Shown: positions 7,896 to 15,579 of the stretch, piece by piece
Numbering within the stretch: the stretch's first letter is position 1
Layout of the letters: each line of letters opens with the position of its first letter
DNA from: Nocardioides sp.
GTDB taxonomy: Bacteria; Actinomycetota; Actinomycetes; Propionibacteriales; Nocardioidaceae
Direction: 5' to 3'
DNA: 29,646 nucleotides
NCBI GenBank assembly: GCA_025965295.1
Contig: JAOPXF010000489.1
Coordinates: 1 to 29,646 of the forward strand
Notes under the pieces: model-generated
Database searches by the model: none
What the model was told of the DNA's origin: nothing
What the model saw: the letters and a program-made list of their open reading frames with translations, nothing else
Program-made: the position numbers and the translations under genes

Positions 7896-8702
7896 CTAGG
7901 CCGTGACGTCGGGGAGGTGGAGGTCGAGGTTGGGCTCCTGGATTCCGCCGTCGACCTCGAGCATCTTGCCGGTGACGTACTGCCCCGCCCGTGAGGCGAG
8001 GTAGAGCGCGGCGGCCGCGATGTCCTCGGCCTCGCCGACGCGACGCAGCGGGGTCTTGGTCTCCATCTGCTCCATCATCTCCGGGACGCCGGCCACGAAC
8101 TCGAGGGCGCTGGTCATGACGGACCCGACGAAGATGCCGTTGACCCGGATCCGTGGCGCCAGGTCGGCGGCCGCCAGCCGGCCCCAGTGCGCGAGCGCGG
8201 CCTTGGCGGTGCCGTAGGCCAGGTAGCCGCGCCCCGATGCCCGGCCCATCATCGAGCTGATGTTGACGATGGACTTCTGGCCGTCCTCGGCCGAGCCGAG
8301 CATCAGCGGCACCGCGGCCAGGCTGAGCGCGTGCGCGGTGGTGACGTTGAAGTGGAACGCCTCCTCGAGGTAGGCCGAGTCGGTGTCCAGGAAGGCGTTG
8401 GGGATCGTGCCCCCGACGTTGTTCACGACCGTGTCCAGCCGGCCGAACTCGTCGTACGCCGCCCGCGCGAGGCCGGCGACCGCGTCCAGGTCGCTGAGGT
8501 TCGCCGGGACCACCAGGGCGCGGCGTCCGGTCGCGCGGATCTGATCGGCGACCTGCTCGAGCTGGGAGGCGGTGCGCGCGGAGATGAGCACGTCGGCGCC
8601 TGCCTGGGCGAACGCGACCGCGGTGGCCGCGCCGATGCCGCGGCCGGCACCGGTGACGACGGCGACCTGGTCGGTGACGGCGAAGCGGTCGAGGATGTTC
8701 AC
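7896..8702 (-). CDS. Short-chain dehydrogenase/reductase
   Basis: A 268-residue classical SDR. The TGAGRGIG nucleotide-binding motif lies at 17-24, NNVG at 94-97, and the catalytic residues are Asn119, Ser149/150, Tyr163 and Lys167 (YGTAK). The C-terminal EVDGGI is typical. The absence of Asp after strand 2 and the SARTASQL segment leave the cofactor preference open. The GTG start overlaps the stop of the upstream dehydrogenase by 4 bases. Context with KstR-type operators suggests a hydroxy/keto-steroid or hydroxyacyl substrate, but the sequence alone does not decide it. Confidence 0.9.
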   Translation of the reverse strand: MNILDRFAVTDQVAVVTGAGRGIGAATAVAFAQAGADVLISARTASQLEQVADQIRATGRRALVVPANLSDLDAVAGLARAAYDEFGRLDTVVNNVGGTIPNAFLDTDSAYLEEAFHFNVTTAHALSLAAVPLMLGSAEDGQKSIVNISSMMGRASGRGYLAYGTAKAALAHWGRLAAADLAPRIRVNGIFVGSVMTSALEFVAGVPEMMEQMETKTPLRRVGEAEDIAAAALYLASRAGQYVTGKMLEVDGGIQEPNLDLHLPDVTA

Positions 8703-9805
8703 GACGCCCTCCCGGTTGTCGAGACCAGTCCACGGCCGGTGACGAGCGGCAGGTCGAGCGCGGTGACCAGGCCACCCTCGGCGGCGACCACGTGCGGCAG
8801 CGCGTTGACCAGGCGCTGGGCGGTGGTGATCATGCCCGAGACGTTGTGGTCGCCGTGCTCGCCGTGGTGGGTGAGGTCGAGCTGCATCATCGGCTCGCCG
8901 GTGACGACCACGCGGTAGCCGCCGCCCCCCTCGGCCGGGGTCGGCCAGTCGGGTGCCTGGTCCTCCGCGGTGCGCGTGACGTGGTCGAGCACCACACGCG
9001 GCACCCCGTCGACCTTGCCGATCAGCTGGAAGCGCACCGCGCCCATCGTGCCGGCGGCGATGTCGCCGGAGACACTCGGCGTGTCCACCTCCGCGGCGCG
9101 CCGTTCGACCTCCTCGGTCAGCGGCTCGTCCAGGGCGATGCCGAGGCCGGCCGCGATCTGCCGCACGACGCTCCCCCACGCCATGGTGAGGATGCCGGGC
9201 TCCCAGAGCAGCGCCCTGAAGTCCATGGGCCGGCCGAAGCCGAACATGTCTCTCATCACGACCGGTTGGTGGTACGTCGAGTAGTCGGCGATCTCCATCA
9301 CCCGCACCTCGTCGATGCGCTGCGAGAGGCTGGTCAGGGCCAGCGGGAGCACGTCGTTGGCGAACCCGGGGTCGATGCCGTTGACGTGCAGGCTCGCGCC
9401 CGTCGTACGCCCGGCCTCCGCGAGGCGCTCGAGCAGGTCCGCCGGCAGGATCTTCTCCGGCCACTGCAGGAGCACGGGGCCGCTCGACACGACGTTGATC
9501 CCCGCCTCGACGAACCCGAAGAGGTCGTCGATGCACTCGAAGACGCGGTCGTCGGCCATCGCGGTGTGCAGGATCGCGTCGGGTCGCAGCGCGATGAGGG
9601 CGTCGCGGTCCGTGGTGGCCAGCACCCCGAGCTCGCGCCCGAGACCGGCGAGGATCCCCGCGTCCTTGCCGTCCTTGTCGGGGTTGGACACCCACACGCC
9701 GACCAGCTCCAGGTGGGGATGGGCGTCGATCCCGGCGATGGCGTGCCGACCGATCGTCCCGGTGGACCAGACGACGACCCTGAGCGTGCGGTTCTCGGAG
9801 ACCAT
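8699..9805 (-). CDS. Dihydrodipicolinate-reductase-like NAD(P)-dependent dehydrogenase
   Basis: A 368-residue protein. The N-terminal [14 protein letters not shown] is a Rossmann motif of the DapB / 2,4-diaminopentanoate dehydrogenase type. The central [16 protein letters not shown] and the C-terminal GEPMMQLDL regions match the large actinobacterial family annotated as dihydrodipicolinate reductase N-terminal-domain proteins, which are not lysine-pathway enzymes. The start at 9805 is chosen over longer readings because a -10 element (TAGATT) ends 7 bases before it, so the transcript would be leaderless, and because upstream sequence is the operator and hairpin repeat. It leads the set dehydrogenase-SDR-MBL hydrolase, with 4-base coupling to the SDR. 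Confidence 0.82.
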   Translation of the reverse strand: MVSENRTLRVVVWSTGTIGRHAIAGIDAHPHLELVGVWVSNPDKDGKDAGILAGLGRELGVLATTDRDALIALRPDAILHTAMADDRVFECIDDLFGFVEAGINVVSSGPVLLQWPEKILPADLLERLAEAGRTTGASLHVNGIDPGFANDVLPLALTSLSQRIDEVRVMEIADYSTYHQPVVMRDMFGFGRPMDFRALLWEPGILTMAWGSVVRQIAAGLGIALDEPLTEEVERRAAEVDTPSVSGDIAAGTMGAVRFQLIGKVDGVPRVVLDHVTRTAEDQAPDWPTPAEGGGGYRVVVTGEPMMQLDLTHHGEHGDHNVSGMITTAQRLVNALPHVVAAEGGLVTALDLPLVTGRGLVSTTGRAS

Positions 9806-9812
9806 GCCCGGC

Positions 9813-9831
9813 AATCTAGAACACGTTCTAG
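9813..9831 (-). promoter_or_regulatory. KstR-like operator overlapping a leaderless promoter
   Basis: CTAGAAC-AC-GTTCTAG at 9816-9831 is a perfect 7-bp inverted repeat with a 2-base spacer. It fits the KstR consensus TnnAACnnGTTnnA. The minus-strand -10 candidate TAGATT (9813-9818) overlaps its edge. The predicted start falls at or next to the ATG at 9805, so a bound TetR-type repressor would cover the promoter. Confidence 0.8.
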
Positions 9832-9859
9832 GTTTGCGGAAGGGGCGTGGTCGCGTCGT

Positions 9860-9916
9860 CGATTGGTCACGAACCGCAGCCGGGGCGACTGTTTCCTTGC
9901 GGTTGGGGACCAAACC
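9860..9916. repeat. Hairpin-forming intergenic repeat, copy 1
   Basis: A 57-bp element identical at 51 positions to the copy at 11640-11696. Its arms (9863-9878 and 9898-9913) are 16 bases each and complementary at 14, making a long stem-loop. An alternative 7-bp hairpin (9898-9904 with 9913-9919) would exclude the long one. The similarity between copies extends, with gaps, to the stop codon of the flavoenzyme gene at 9933. No T-tract follows on either strand. Confidence 0.75.
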
Positions 9917-9932
9917 GCACGGTCCCGGGCCC

Positions 9933-11102
9933 TCAGTCCGGGGTGATCACCGGGCACCGGGTGCCGGAGTAGATCGTGGGCATGCACTGGTTGCAGTGGA
10001 TGCAGACGCCCATGGTCTGGGCGCCCTCCTGGAGGCGGTGGACGAGGTCGGGCTCACGGAGTAGCGCGCGGGCCATGGCGACGAAGTCGAAGCCCTGGGC
10101 CATGGCGGTCTCCATGGTGTCGCGTCGGTTGATCCCGCCGAGGAGCATCAGCGGCATCGACAGGGCCGCGCGGAAGCGCAGCGCCTTGTCGAGGAAGTAG
10201 GCCTCCCGGAAGGGGTACTCCCTGAGAAGGCGCCGGCCCCCGACCCGCAGCCCCCAGCGCACCGGGACCGGCATCGCCGCGGCGAACTCCTTCAGCGGGA
10301 CGTCGCCCCGGAACAGGTACATCGGATTCATCAGCGAGCTGCCCCCGCTCAGCTGCAGGGCGTCGAGGGTGCCGTCGGCCTCGAGCAGCTGGGCGAGCTC
10401 GATCCCCTCGTCGGTCGTGACGCCGCCGCGGAAGCCGTCGGCGAGGCTCACCTTGGCGATCACCGCGGCGTCCGATCCGACCTCGTCGCGCACCGCTCGC
10501 GCCACCTGGCGGGCCAGCCGGGCTCGGTTCCCGAGGGCACCGCCCCACTGGTCGGTACGCCGGTTCAGGCCAGGCGCGAGAAAGCTCGAGATCAGGTAGC
10601 TGTGCGCCATGTGCAGCTCGAGCACGTCGAAGCCGGCGCGCACCAGCGTCCGCGCGGTGGCGACGTACGCCCTGGTGACACGGGTCAGGTCGGCCTCGGA
10701 CGCCGCCCGGATCATCTGCATCGACAGCGGGCTCGGCATCCGGCTGGCACTGATCGCCTTGACGCCGTTCGACCGGCCGTTCGCGACCGGGCCCGCGTGA
10801 CCGACCTGCCCCGCGATCGCGGCACCGCTCGCGTGGACGGCGTCCGCGAGCCGCATCAGTCCGGGCAGGGTGTCCTCGCCGACCACGATCTGCTCGCGGT
10901 GCGTGCGCCCCTCGGGCGCCACGGCCAGGTAGGCCACCGTGCTCAGCCCGACCCCGCCCTCGGCGACCGCCAGGTGGTAGTCGATCAGCTCGTCGGTCAC
11001 CCGGCCGTGCGGCGCCCGGCCCTCGAACGTCGCGGCCTTCACGATCCGGTTCCGCAGCTGGACGGGGCCGAGGGTGGCGGGGGCGAAGACGTCCGGGGTC
11101 AC
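9933..11102 (-). CDS. Old-yellow-enzyme-type NADH:flavin oxidoreductase with 4Fe-4S motif
   Basis: A 389-residue FMN enzyme with the TIM-barrel OYE fold: LRNRIVKAATFEG at the start, a GQVGHAG segment, FDVLELHMAHSYLISSFLAPGLNRR in mid-barrel, and a C-terminal LLGGINRRD and MARALLREPDL phosphate-binding region. The last residues carry CxxCxxC-x9-C (Cys367, 370, 373, 383), the cluster motif of the larger 2,4-dienoyl-CoA-reductase-like OYEs, although the FAD/NADH domains of those enzymes are absent. It starts at GTG directly behind a KstR-like operator and a TAGATT -10, probably leaderless. The GTG overlaps by 4 bases the end of a small membrane-protein ORF. Reduction of an enoyl or enone intermediate is the likely chemistry. 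Confidence 0.9.
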   Translation of the reverse strand: MTPDVFAPATLGPVQLRNRIVKAATFEGRAPHGRVTDELIDYHLAVAEGGVGLSTVAYLAVAPEGRTHREQIVVGEDTLPGLMRLADAVHASGAAIAGQVGHAGPVANGRSNGVKAISASRMPSPLSMQMIRAASEADLTRVTRAYVATARTLVRAGFDVLELHMAHSYLISSFLAPGLNRRTDQWGGALGNRARLARQVARAVRDEVGSDAAVIAKVSLADGFRGGVTTDEGIELAQLLEADGTLDALQLSGGSSLMNPMYLFRGDVPLKEFAAAMPVPVRWGLRVGGRRLLREYPFREAYFLDKALRFRAALSMPLMLLGGINRRDTMETAMAQGFDFVAMARALLREPDLVHRLQEGAQTMGVCIHCNQCMPTIYSGTRCPVITPD

Positions 11103-11536
11103 GCGGGCAATCTAGAACACGTTCCAAATTCGTGGTGGCCGGCGAAGAGCTCGGGCGTGCTCAGCCGGGCCAGCACCTCGAGCTCCTCGAGGTCGGGCGG
11201 GGTCCCGGTGCGCAGCAGCCGGAGCAGGCCGGCGTGGCCGTGGTCAGCGGCGAGGACAAGCACGAGCGCGGGCGCGCCGAACCGGTCCAGCCAGGCCCAC
11301 AGTGTCTGCGCGTCGATGCGGTGCCGTTCGAACCGCGCGAGCACGAAGTCGAGGTGGTGGCCGGGGACCTGCAGGCCGAGGCGACGCTCGACGTCGCCCA
11401 GGTTTGCCCCGCCCGGGCGCCGGGCGACGTACCGACGCCGGCGCTCCTCGGCGCGCCGGACGGACGTCGGCGACTCGGTGGCGGCCGTCAGCCAGGCGGC
11501 CAGGGCTGCGATGGCCACGACGGCGGCCACGATCAT
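11099..11536 (-). CDS. Hypothetical N-terminally membrane-anchored protein
   Basis: About 145 residues. It starts with a hydrophobic segment (IVAAVVAIAALAAWLTAA) followed by a basic stretch (RRAEERRRRY) and a soluble helical region rich in Leu and His. I do not recognise a family. GTG at 11545 is an equally possible start; longer readings enter a hairpin region. Codon third positions are GC-rich until His-His near the end. The last ten or so codons (TTT, GGA, TGT, TCT, AGA, TTG) are unusual because they run through the KstR-like operator. The stop overlaps the GTG of the flavoenzyme gene. It is probably real, but the ORF may have been extended when that operator arose or was placed there. Confidence 0.5.
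   Translation of the reverse strand: MIVAAVVAIAALAAWLTAATESPTSVRRAEERRRRYVARRPGGANLGDVERRLGLQVPGHHLDFVLARFERHRIDAQTLWAWLDRFGAPALVLVLAADHGHAGLLRLLRTGTPPDLEELEVLARLSTPELFAGHHEFGTCSRLPA
11109..11126 (-). promoter_or_regulatory. KstR-like operator with -10 of the flavoenzyme gene
   Basis: TAGAACACGTTCCA at 11113-11126 fits TnnAACnnGTTnnA with one symmetry mismatch relative to the site at 9817. An 18-base block, GCAATCTAGAACACGTTC, is identical in both sites at nearly the same distance from the start codon. The minus-strand TAGATT (11109-11114) ends 6 bases before the GTG, which puts the transcript start on the first base of the gene. Confidence 0.78.
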
Positions 11537-11594
11537 GGGGTCCACGGGTGTTCCGATACGCGCGCGGGAATCTCCATGCCCTGCATTCGGTGGA

Positions 11595-11640
11595 GGCGCC
11601 GGGACGGATTGCCCGGCAGCCACACCGTCCCGAGGGCGCC
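11595..11640. other. Strong stem-loop ahead of the small membrane protein gene
   Basis: GGCGCC-GGGACGG (11595-11607) pairs with CCGTCCC-(GAG)-GGCGCC (11625-11640), 13 base pairs with a 3-base bulge and a 17-base loop. It directly abuts repeat copy 2, so the 150 bases between the genes at 11536 and 11712 are almost entirely structured. It could be a terminator without a U-tract or part of a leader RNA. Confidence 0.5.
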
Positions 11641-11696
11641 GATTGGTCACGAACCGCAGTCCGGGCGGCTGTTGTGTTGCGGTTGGGGACCAAACC
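11640..11696. repeat. Hairpin-forming intergenic repeat, copy 2
   Basis: Second copy of the 57-bp element (51 of 57 identical to 9860-9916). The long arms are 11643-11658 and 11678-11693. A competing perfect 8-bp hairpin forms between GGTTGGGG (11681-11688) and CCCCAACC (11695-11702). As in copy 1, the element lies immediately beyond the stop codon of a minus-strand gene (here at 11712). Confidence 0.75.
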
Positions 11697-11711
11697 CCAA
11701 CCCCCGGGACC

Positions 11712-12113
11712 TCAGACCGGGGGGCGCTGGCTCCGCAGCCACAGCAACCCGGCGACCGGCAGCACGGCGGGGACGAACCCGTAGCCGATGCCGTAGTCCG
11801 ACCACACCGACGCGTCCGGGAACCAGTCCCGCTCGACCAGGCTCAGCGTGCCCACGGTGACGACGCCGGCGAGCTCGACCCACAGCATCACGCTGGCGAA
11901 CCCGGTCCGGCCCACCGAGGCCCGGCGGATGGCGAGCCAGCCGGCGGCATACGTCGCGGCCGCCACCGCCGACAGCGCGTAGGCGACAGGTGCCCGCCCG
12001 GCGTCGGTGGCCAGCTGGACGGCCGCGCGCGCACCGGCCGCGAGCACGAAGAGAGCGTAGAGGGCGAGCAGGACCTGGTGGGCGCCACTGCGCCTCTGCT
12101 TCGACGCGGTCAT
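11712..12113 (-). CDS. Small integral membrane protein, function unknown
   Basis: A 133-residue protein with about four predicted membrane spans (around residues 14-32, 42-60, 75-92 and 108-126), a basic N-terminus (TASKQRRSG) and a short basic C-terminus. No family is recognised. The ATG overlaps the stop of the preceding small membrane protein by 4 bases, so the two are made together and may form a complex. The longer open frame upstream is an out-of-phase reading of that neighbour. Confidence 0.75.
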   Translation of the reverse strand: MTASKQRRSGAHQVLLALYALFVLAAGARAAVQLATDAGRAPVAYALSAVAAATYAAGWLAIRRASVGRTGFASVMLWVELAGVVTVGTLSLVERDWFPDASVWSDYGIGYGFVPAVLPVAGLLWLRSQRPPV

Positions 12114-12484
12114 CGCAGCGTCATCTGGAGGCGTACGGCGACCACGGTCACCGCGAGCGCGGCGACCGTGACGACGCCGCTGGACCAGGGCCCGCGGTCG
12201 TCGGCCACCGACTGCATCGCGATCGGCAGCACGCACACCGACGCGACCAGGTAGCCGATGTGGGCGGACATCTCGGCCGGCCGGTCCCCGTTCAGCATCG
12301 TGCCGAGCCCGGCCACGGCCCGGACCGCGAGCAGCACCTCGAGGATCCACACGCCGTTGTCGAGCACCTGGGGTCGCGGCACCCGACGCACGGTGACGGC
12401 GAGCGCGGCGAGGGTGACCAGCCCGGCGTACCCGACGGCCACGTAGGTGATCTGGTCGAGGGCCGTCTGGGGCAGGGGCGGCAT
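12110..12484 (-). CDS. Small integral membrane protein, function unknown
   Basis: A 124-residue protein with about four hydrophobic segments (around 13-32, 43-62, 73-90 and 100-118). It has a VRRVPRPQVLDNGVWILEVLLAVRAVAG stretch, a charged loop between spans. I do not recognise the family. The start is the ATG at 12484, since the rest of the upstream frame is antisense to the methyltransferase gene. It is divergent from that gene across 57 bases and is coupled to the next small membrane protein through an ATGA overlap. Confidence 0.72.
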   Translation of the reverse strand: MPPLPQTALDQITYVAVGYAGLVTLAALAVTVRRVPRPQVLDNGVWILEVLLAVRAVAGLGTMLNGDRPAEMSAHIGYLVASVCVLPIAMQSVADDRGPWSSGVVTVAALAVTVVAVRLQMTLR

Positions 12485-12541
12485 GGGACCATCATCGTCC
12501 AGCCCCGGAACGCCCGACACATGAGCCCACCGAGGAGCCGC

Positions 12542-13312
12542 ATGCCGACCGATGCGACCGCCGCCCGGCTGCGCGCCGCCGGGTGTGTCTTCGCCCAGGA
12601 CGAGGCCCTCCTGATCCGCCAGACGGCGACCTCTCCAGCCGAGCTGGAGCGGATGGTCGCCGCCCGCGAGGCCGGGACCCCGCTCGAGCTCGTCGTCGGG
12701 TTCGCCGAGTTCTGCGGGCTCCGGGTCGCGGTGGCGCCCGGCGTCTTCGTGCCCCGGCAGCGCACCGCCTTCCTCGTCGAGCGCGCGGCCGGCCTGCTCC
12801 GGCCGGGCGCGGTGCTGGTCGACCTGTGCTGCGGCACCGGCGCGATCGGTGCGGCTCTCGGCGCCCGGATCGCCGGCCTCGAGGTGTGGGCCGCCGACAT
12901 CGACCCCGACGCCGTCCGCTGCGCCCGGCGCACCCTGCCGCGGGACCGGGTGCTCGAGGGTGACCTGTACGACGCCCTGCCGGACCACTTGCGCGGGCGG
13001 GTCGACGTGCTGGCCGTCAACGCGCCGTACGTCCCCACCGACGCGATCGCCCTGATGCCGCCCGAGGCGCGCGACCACGAGCACCGGGTGGCGCTCGACG
13101 GCGGCCCGACGGGGCTCGACGTCCAGGCGCGGGTCGCGACCGGGGCGCCGGACTGGCTGCGTCCCGGTGGCACCCTGCTGATCGAGACCAGCGACCGGCA
13201 GGCGCCCGGCACCGCCGGGCTGATGACCGCCGCGGGCCTGGTCGCCGAGGTCGCGATCGACGAGGAGACGGGCGGGACCGTCGTCCTCGGCACGCTCCCC
13301 GCGAGGGGCTAG
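12542..13312 (+). CDS. PrmC/HemK-like protein N5-glutamine methyltransferase
   Basis: A 256-residue SAM-dependent methyltransferase. The SAM-binding motif VLVDLCCGTGAIG lies at 91-103, the acidic DIDPDAV at 119-125, and a FVPRQRT segment at 69-75 corresponds to the PRPET region of PrmC. The catalytic NPPY is NAPY here (160-163), a change common in the actinobacterial putative N5-glutamine methyltransferase group that exists alongside true PrmC. The ATG at 12542 is chosen because GAGGAG lies 4 bases upstream; the ATG at 12521 has none. It may methylate a release factor or another glutamine-containing target; the NAPY change makes the former less certain. Confidence 0.85.
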   Translation: MPTDATAARLRAAGCVFAQDEALLIRQTATSPAELERMVAAREAGTPLELVVGFAEFCGLRVAVAPGVFVPRQRTAFLVERAAGLLRPGAVLVDLCCGTGAIGAALGARIAGLEVWAADIDPDAVRCARRTLPRDRVLEGDLYDALPDHLRGRVDVLAVNAPYVPTDAIALMPPEARDHEHRVALDGGPTGLDVQARVATGAPDWLRPGGTLLIETSDRQAPGTAGLMTAAGLVAEVAIDEETGGTVVLGTLPARG

Positions 13313-13322
13313 CCTCGCGCGG

Positions 13323-14144
13323 GTGAAGGTCTTCATCTCCTCCGACATGGAGGGCACCACGGGGGTCGTCGACTGGTCGCAGGTCACGGCGGGTCAGCCG
13401 GACTACGACTACTACCGCACGCTGCTCCTCGAGGAGGTCAACGCCGCGATCGAGGGCGCGCTGTCCGCGGGCGCGACCGGGTTCCTCGTCAACGACTCCC
13501 ACTCGAAGATGCAGAACCTGCGCCCGGACGCCCTCGCCGGCAACGCCCGCTACCTGTCCGGCCGGCACAAGCCGCTCTACATGATGCAGGGCCTCGACGA
13601 CTCCTTCGACGCCGTCTTCTACGTGTCCTACCACGGCTCGATGAGCACCGCCGCGCCGCTGTCGCACACCTACAACCCGCGGGCGATCGCCGAGGTGCGG
13701 CTCAACGGCACGGTCGTCGGTGAGTCCGGCATCAACGCCCTGGTGGCGCTGGGGCACGGCGTCCCGGTCGTGCTCGTGACCGGCGACGACGTCACCGCCG
13801 ACGAGGCCAGGGCCGTGAGCCCCGGGATCCACACGGCGGTCGTGAAGACGGCCGTCTCCCGGTTCGCGGCGGACAGCCTGCACCCGCACGCCGCCCGCGC
13901 CCTGATCCGCGAGCGCGCCGCCGCCGCGATCGCCACGCTGGCCGGCGCACGCCCACCGGCCGTCGACCTGCCGGCCACGCTGGAGGTCACGTTCCGCAAC
14001 GCCGACCTTGCCGAGATGGCGACCTGGGTCGCGGGCGTCGAGCGCATCGGCGACACCGTCGCCTCGATGACCGACGACAACCCGATCCGGCTCTACCGCC
14101 GGTTCATCACGGTCGTGCTGCTCACCCGGGACATCGCCGAGTGA
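13323..14144 (+). CDS. M55-family D-aminopeptidase (DppA-like)
   Basis: A 273-residue zinc peptidase starting at GTG, 10 bases after the methyltransferase. All the residues that define Bacillus subtilis DppA are in register: Asp8 and Glu10 (SSDMEGTTG), His60 (NDSH), His104 (YHGS), His115 (SHTYNP) and Glu134 (GESG). The family removes N-terminal D-amino acids, typically D-Ala, from short peptides as a self-compartmentalised decamer in the cytoplasm. It is not linked here to a dipeptide transporter. Free peptide from wall turnover is a plausible substrate. The peptide-type importer at 24-28 kb lies in a separate operon. Confidence 0.92.
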   Translation: MKVFISSDMEGTTGVVDWSQVTAGQPDYDYYRTLLLEEVNAAIEGALSAGATGFLVNDSHSKMQNLRPDALAGNARYLSGRHKPLYMMQGLDDSFDAVFYVSYHGSMSTAAPLSHTYNPRAIAEVRLNGTVVGESGINALVALGHGVPVVLVTGDDVTADEARAVSPGIHTAVVKTAVSRFAADSLHPHAARALIRERAAAAIATLAGARPPAVDLPATLEVTFRNADLAEMATWVAGVERIGDTVASMTDDNPIRLYRRFITVVLLTRDIAE

Positions 14145-14179
14145 GACCTGCCCGCTGATCCGGGTGGCACGATGTCGTC

Positions 14180-14401
14180 ATGCCGCGCCCGCTCATCCCC
14201 GTCTTCCTGCTCGACGTGGTGGGCATCGTCGGTGTCCTGGTGGCGGGCTTCGCCCACCAGCGGGGCAATGACCGGCTCATGGTCGGCGGTATCGCTGTCA
14301 CCGTGCTGTGCGCGTTGCTCGGCGCGCTCCTGCTGGTCCGCTGGGCCAGGGCCAAGCGGGCCGCCGATCCCTCCGACCCCGGTGTGATCCGCGAGCTCTG
14401 A
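14180..14401 (+). CDS. Small two-span membrane protein, function unknown
   Basis: A 73-residue protein with two hydrophobic segments (about 6-24 and 34-54) followed by a basic stretch (RWARAKRA) and an acidic tail. The hydrophobic pattern, GC-rich third positions and clean fit between neighbours suggest it is real, although no ribosome site is evident. It ends one base before the convergent membrane-protein gene. Confidence 0.6.
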   Translation: MPRPLIPVFLLDVVGIVGVLVAGFAHQRGNDRLMVGGIAVTVLCALLGALLLVRWARAKRAADPSDPGVIREL

Positions 14402-14402
14402 C

Positions 14403-15428
14403 TCAGATCGCCGGCGGCGGCGTCGAGGCTCCGGCTCGCGACCGGTCATGGGCACTGAGCGCGACCGCGACCAGGAGCAGCCCACCGAGCCCGCCGGCCA
14501 CGACCTCCCACCAGGTGGGGTGCCGGACGGCCAGCGCGAGCGTGGCGATCGGCACCACGCTCACCGACATCGCCACGATCAGCAGGCGAAACCCGACGTG
14601 ACCGGTGAGGTACGCCGCGACCCCCCAGCCGGCGATGAGCAGCAGCGCGAAGACCAGGATGACCCAGACGTCGTTGTCGTAGCCCTCGAAGCGCTTCGCC
14701 TCGACGCCCCCGCCGTTCTCGAGGCCGCTGAAGGCCGCCTGGAACGTCGCCACGACACCGAGGGCGTAGAGGACCACGGCGTTGCCGACGACCGCGACGA
14801 TGCCGACCAGCACGCCGCTCAGCACCCGGGACGGGAGCCACCACCCGGCGACGGTGACGACGACGGTGAAGACGAGCAGCAGGGCACTGATCGCCATCGC
14901 GACGTTGTCGCCCCCGTCGCCGAGGTCGAACAGGTCGTCGCACAGCTGCAGGTAGGTGACGAAGAGGCCGGCGATCGCGGTCGTGACGAAGGCGTCGCGT
15001 CGCACCAGCAGGTAGCCGCCGGCGGAGAGCGCCACGACGGCGAGCCCGGCGACGTACGTCGTCGCGTCGCTGTCGTCGAGCGCGACCCCGATCATCAGGC
15101 CGGCCGAGACCGCGCCGAACGCACCGGGCCACGCCACCAGGTCGGTGGACGCGTCGCGGTCACGTGCGTACAGCCACCCGACCGCCGCGACGCCGAGCAG
15201 GCCGAGCGTCGCGAGGAGTCCCATCGTGTAGTTGGACCAGTCGAGGTCCTGCCGCTGCCGGCTGTAGAAGGCGGAGAGGACGGCGACGGTCGCGACGAGG
15301 GCGACGCCCACGGCCACGAGGACCCGCTCCGGGTCGTCGCCGCGGAACCGGACAGGGAACCGCCCACCGAACCGGCTGGGAGGCGTCGTCGTCAGTGGGA
15401 TGCCAGGGAGCTGCCGAGTCTCGTCCAT
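14403..15428 (-). CDS. Polytopic membrane protein, function unknown
   Basis: A 341-residue protein with a Pro-rich cytoplasmic N-terminus of about 35 residues and roughly ten hydrophobic segments. A soluble loop (GLENGGGVEAKRFEGYDNDVW) lies before the last three. A DLFDLGDGGDN acidic loop sits in mid-protein. No transporter or enzyme motif is recognised. The reading frame is clear, with GC-rich third positions throughout. It is transcribed alone, convergent with the small membrane protein gene. Confidence 0.8.
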   Translation of the reverse strand: MDETRQLPGIPLTTTPPSRFGGRFPVRFRGDDPERVLVAVGVALVATVAVLSAFYSRQRQDLDWSNYTMGLLATLGLLGVAAVGWLYARDRDASTDLVAWPGAFGAVSAGLMIGVALDDSDATTYVAGLAVVALSAGGYLLVRRDAFVTTAIAGLFVTYLQLCDDLFDLGDGGDNVAMAISALLLVFTVVVTVAGWWLPSRVLSGVLVGIVAVVGNAVVLYALGVVATFQAAFSGLENGGGVEAKRFEGYDNDVWVILVFALLLIAGWGVAAYLTGHVGFRLLIVAMSVSVVPIATLALAVRHPTWWEVVAGGLGGLLLVAVALSAHDRSRAGASTPPPAI

Positions 15429-15522
15429 GACCGGATCCTAGGTCGCGTTCCCGGTCCGGCCCGGCACGTCGCGCCGGGCGCGGCGGGGGTCCGGCCGCCG
15501 CTGAGTGTCCGGACGTGCGGAA

Positions 15523-15564
15523 CCCCCGGGTGGTGGTGGCGTCTTCGCCGCCGCCCCCCGGGGG
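15523..15564 (-). terminator. Terminator-like hairpin after the solute-binding protein gene
   Basis: CCCCCGGG (15523-15530) pairs with CCCGGGGG (15557-15564), and the GGTGGTGGCG arm between them pairs with CGCCGCCGCC through G-U wobbles around a TCTT loop. It lies 15 bases beyond the TAG at 15580. There is no U-tract, as is common in high-GC genomes. Confidence 0.6.
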
Positions 15565-15579
15565 CCCTCAGCTCGTCCT

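Noticed and set aside
6787..8775. 662-codon minus-strand frame over the MBL and SDR genes
   Set aside because: It is out of phase with both recognised proteins and is dominated by Arg, Gly and Pro.
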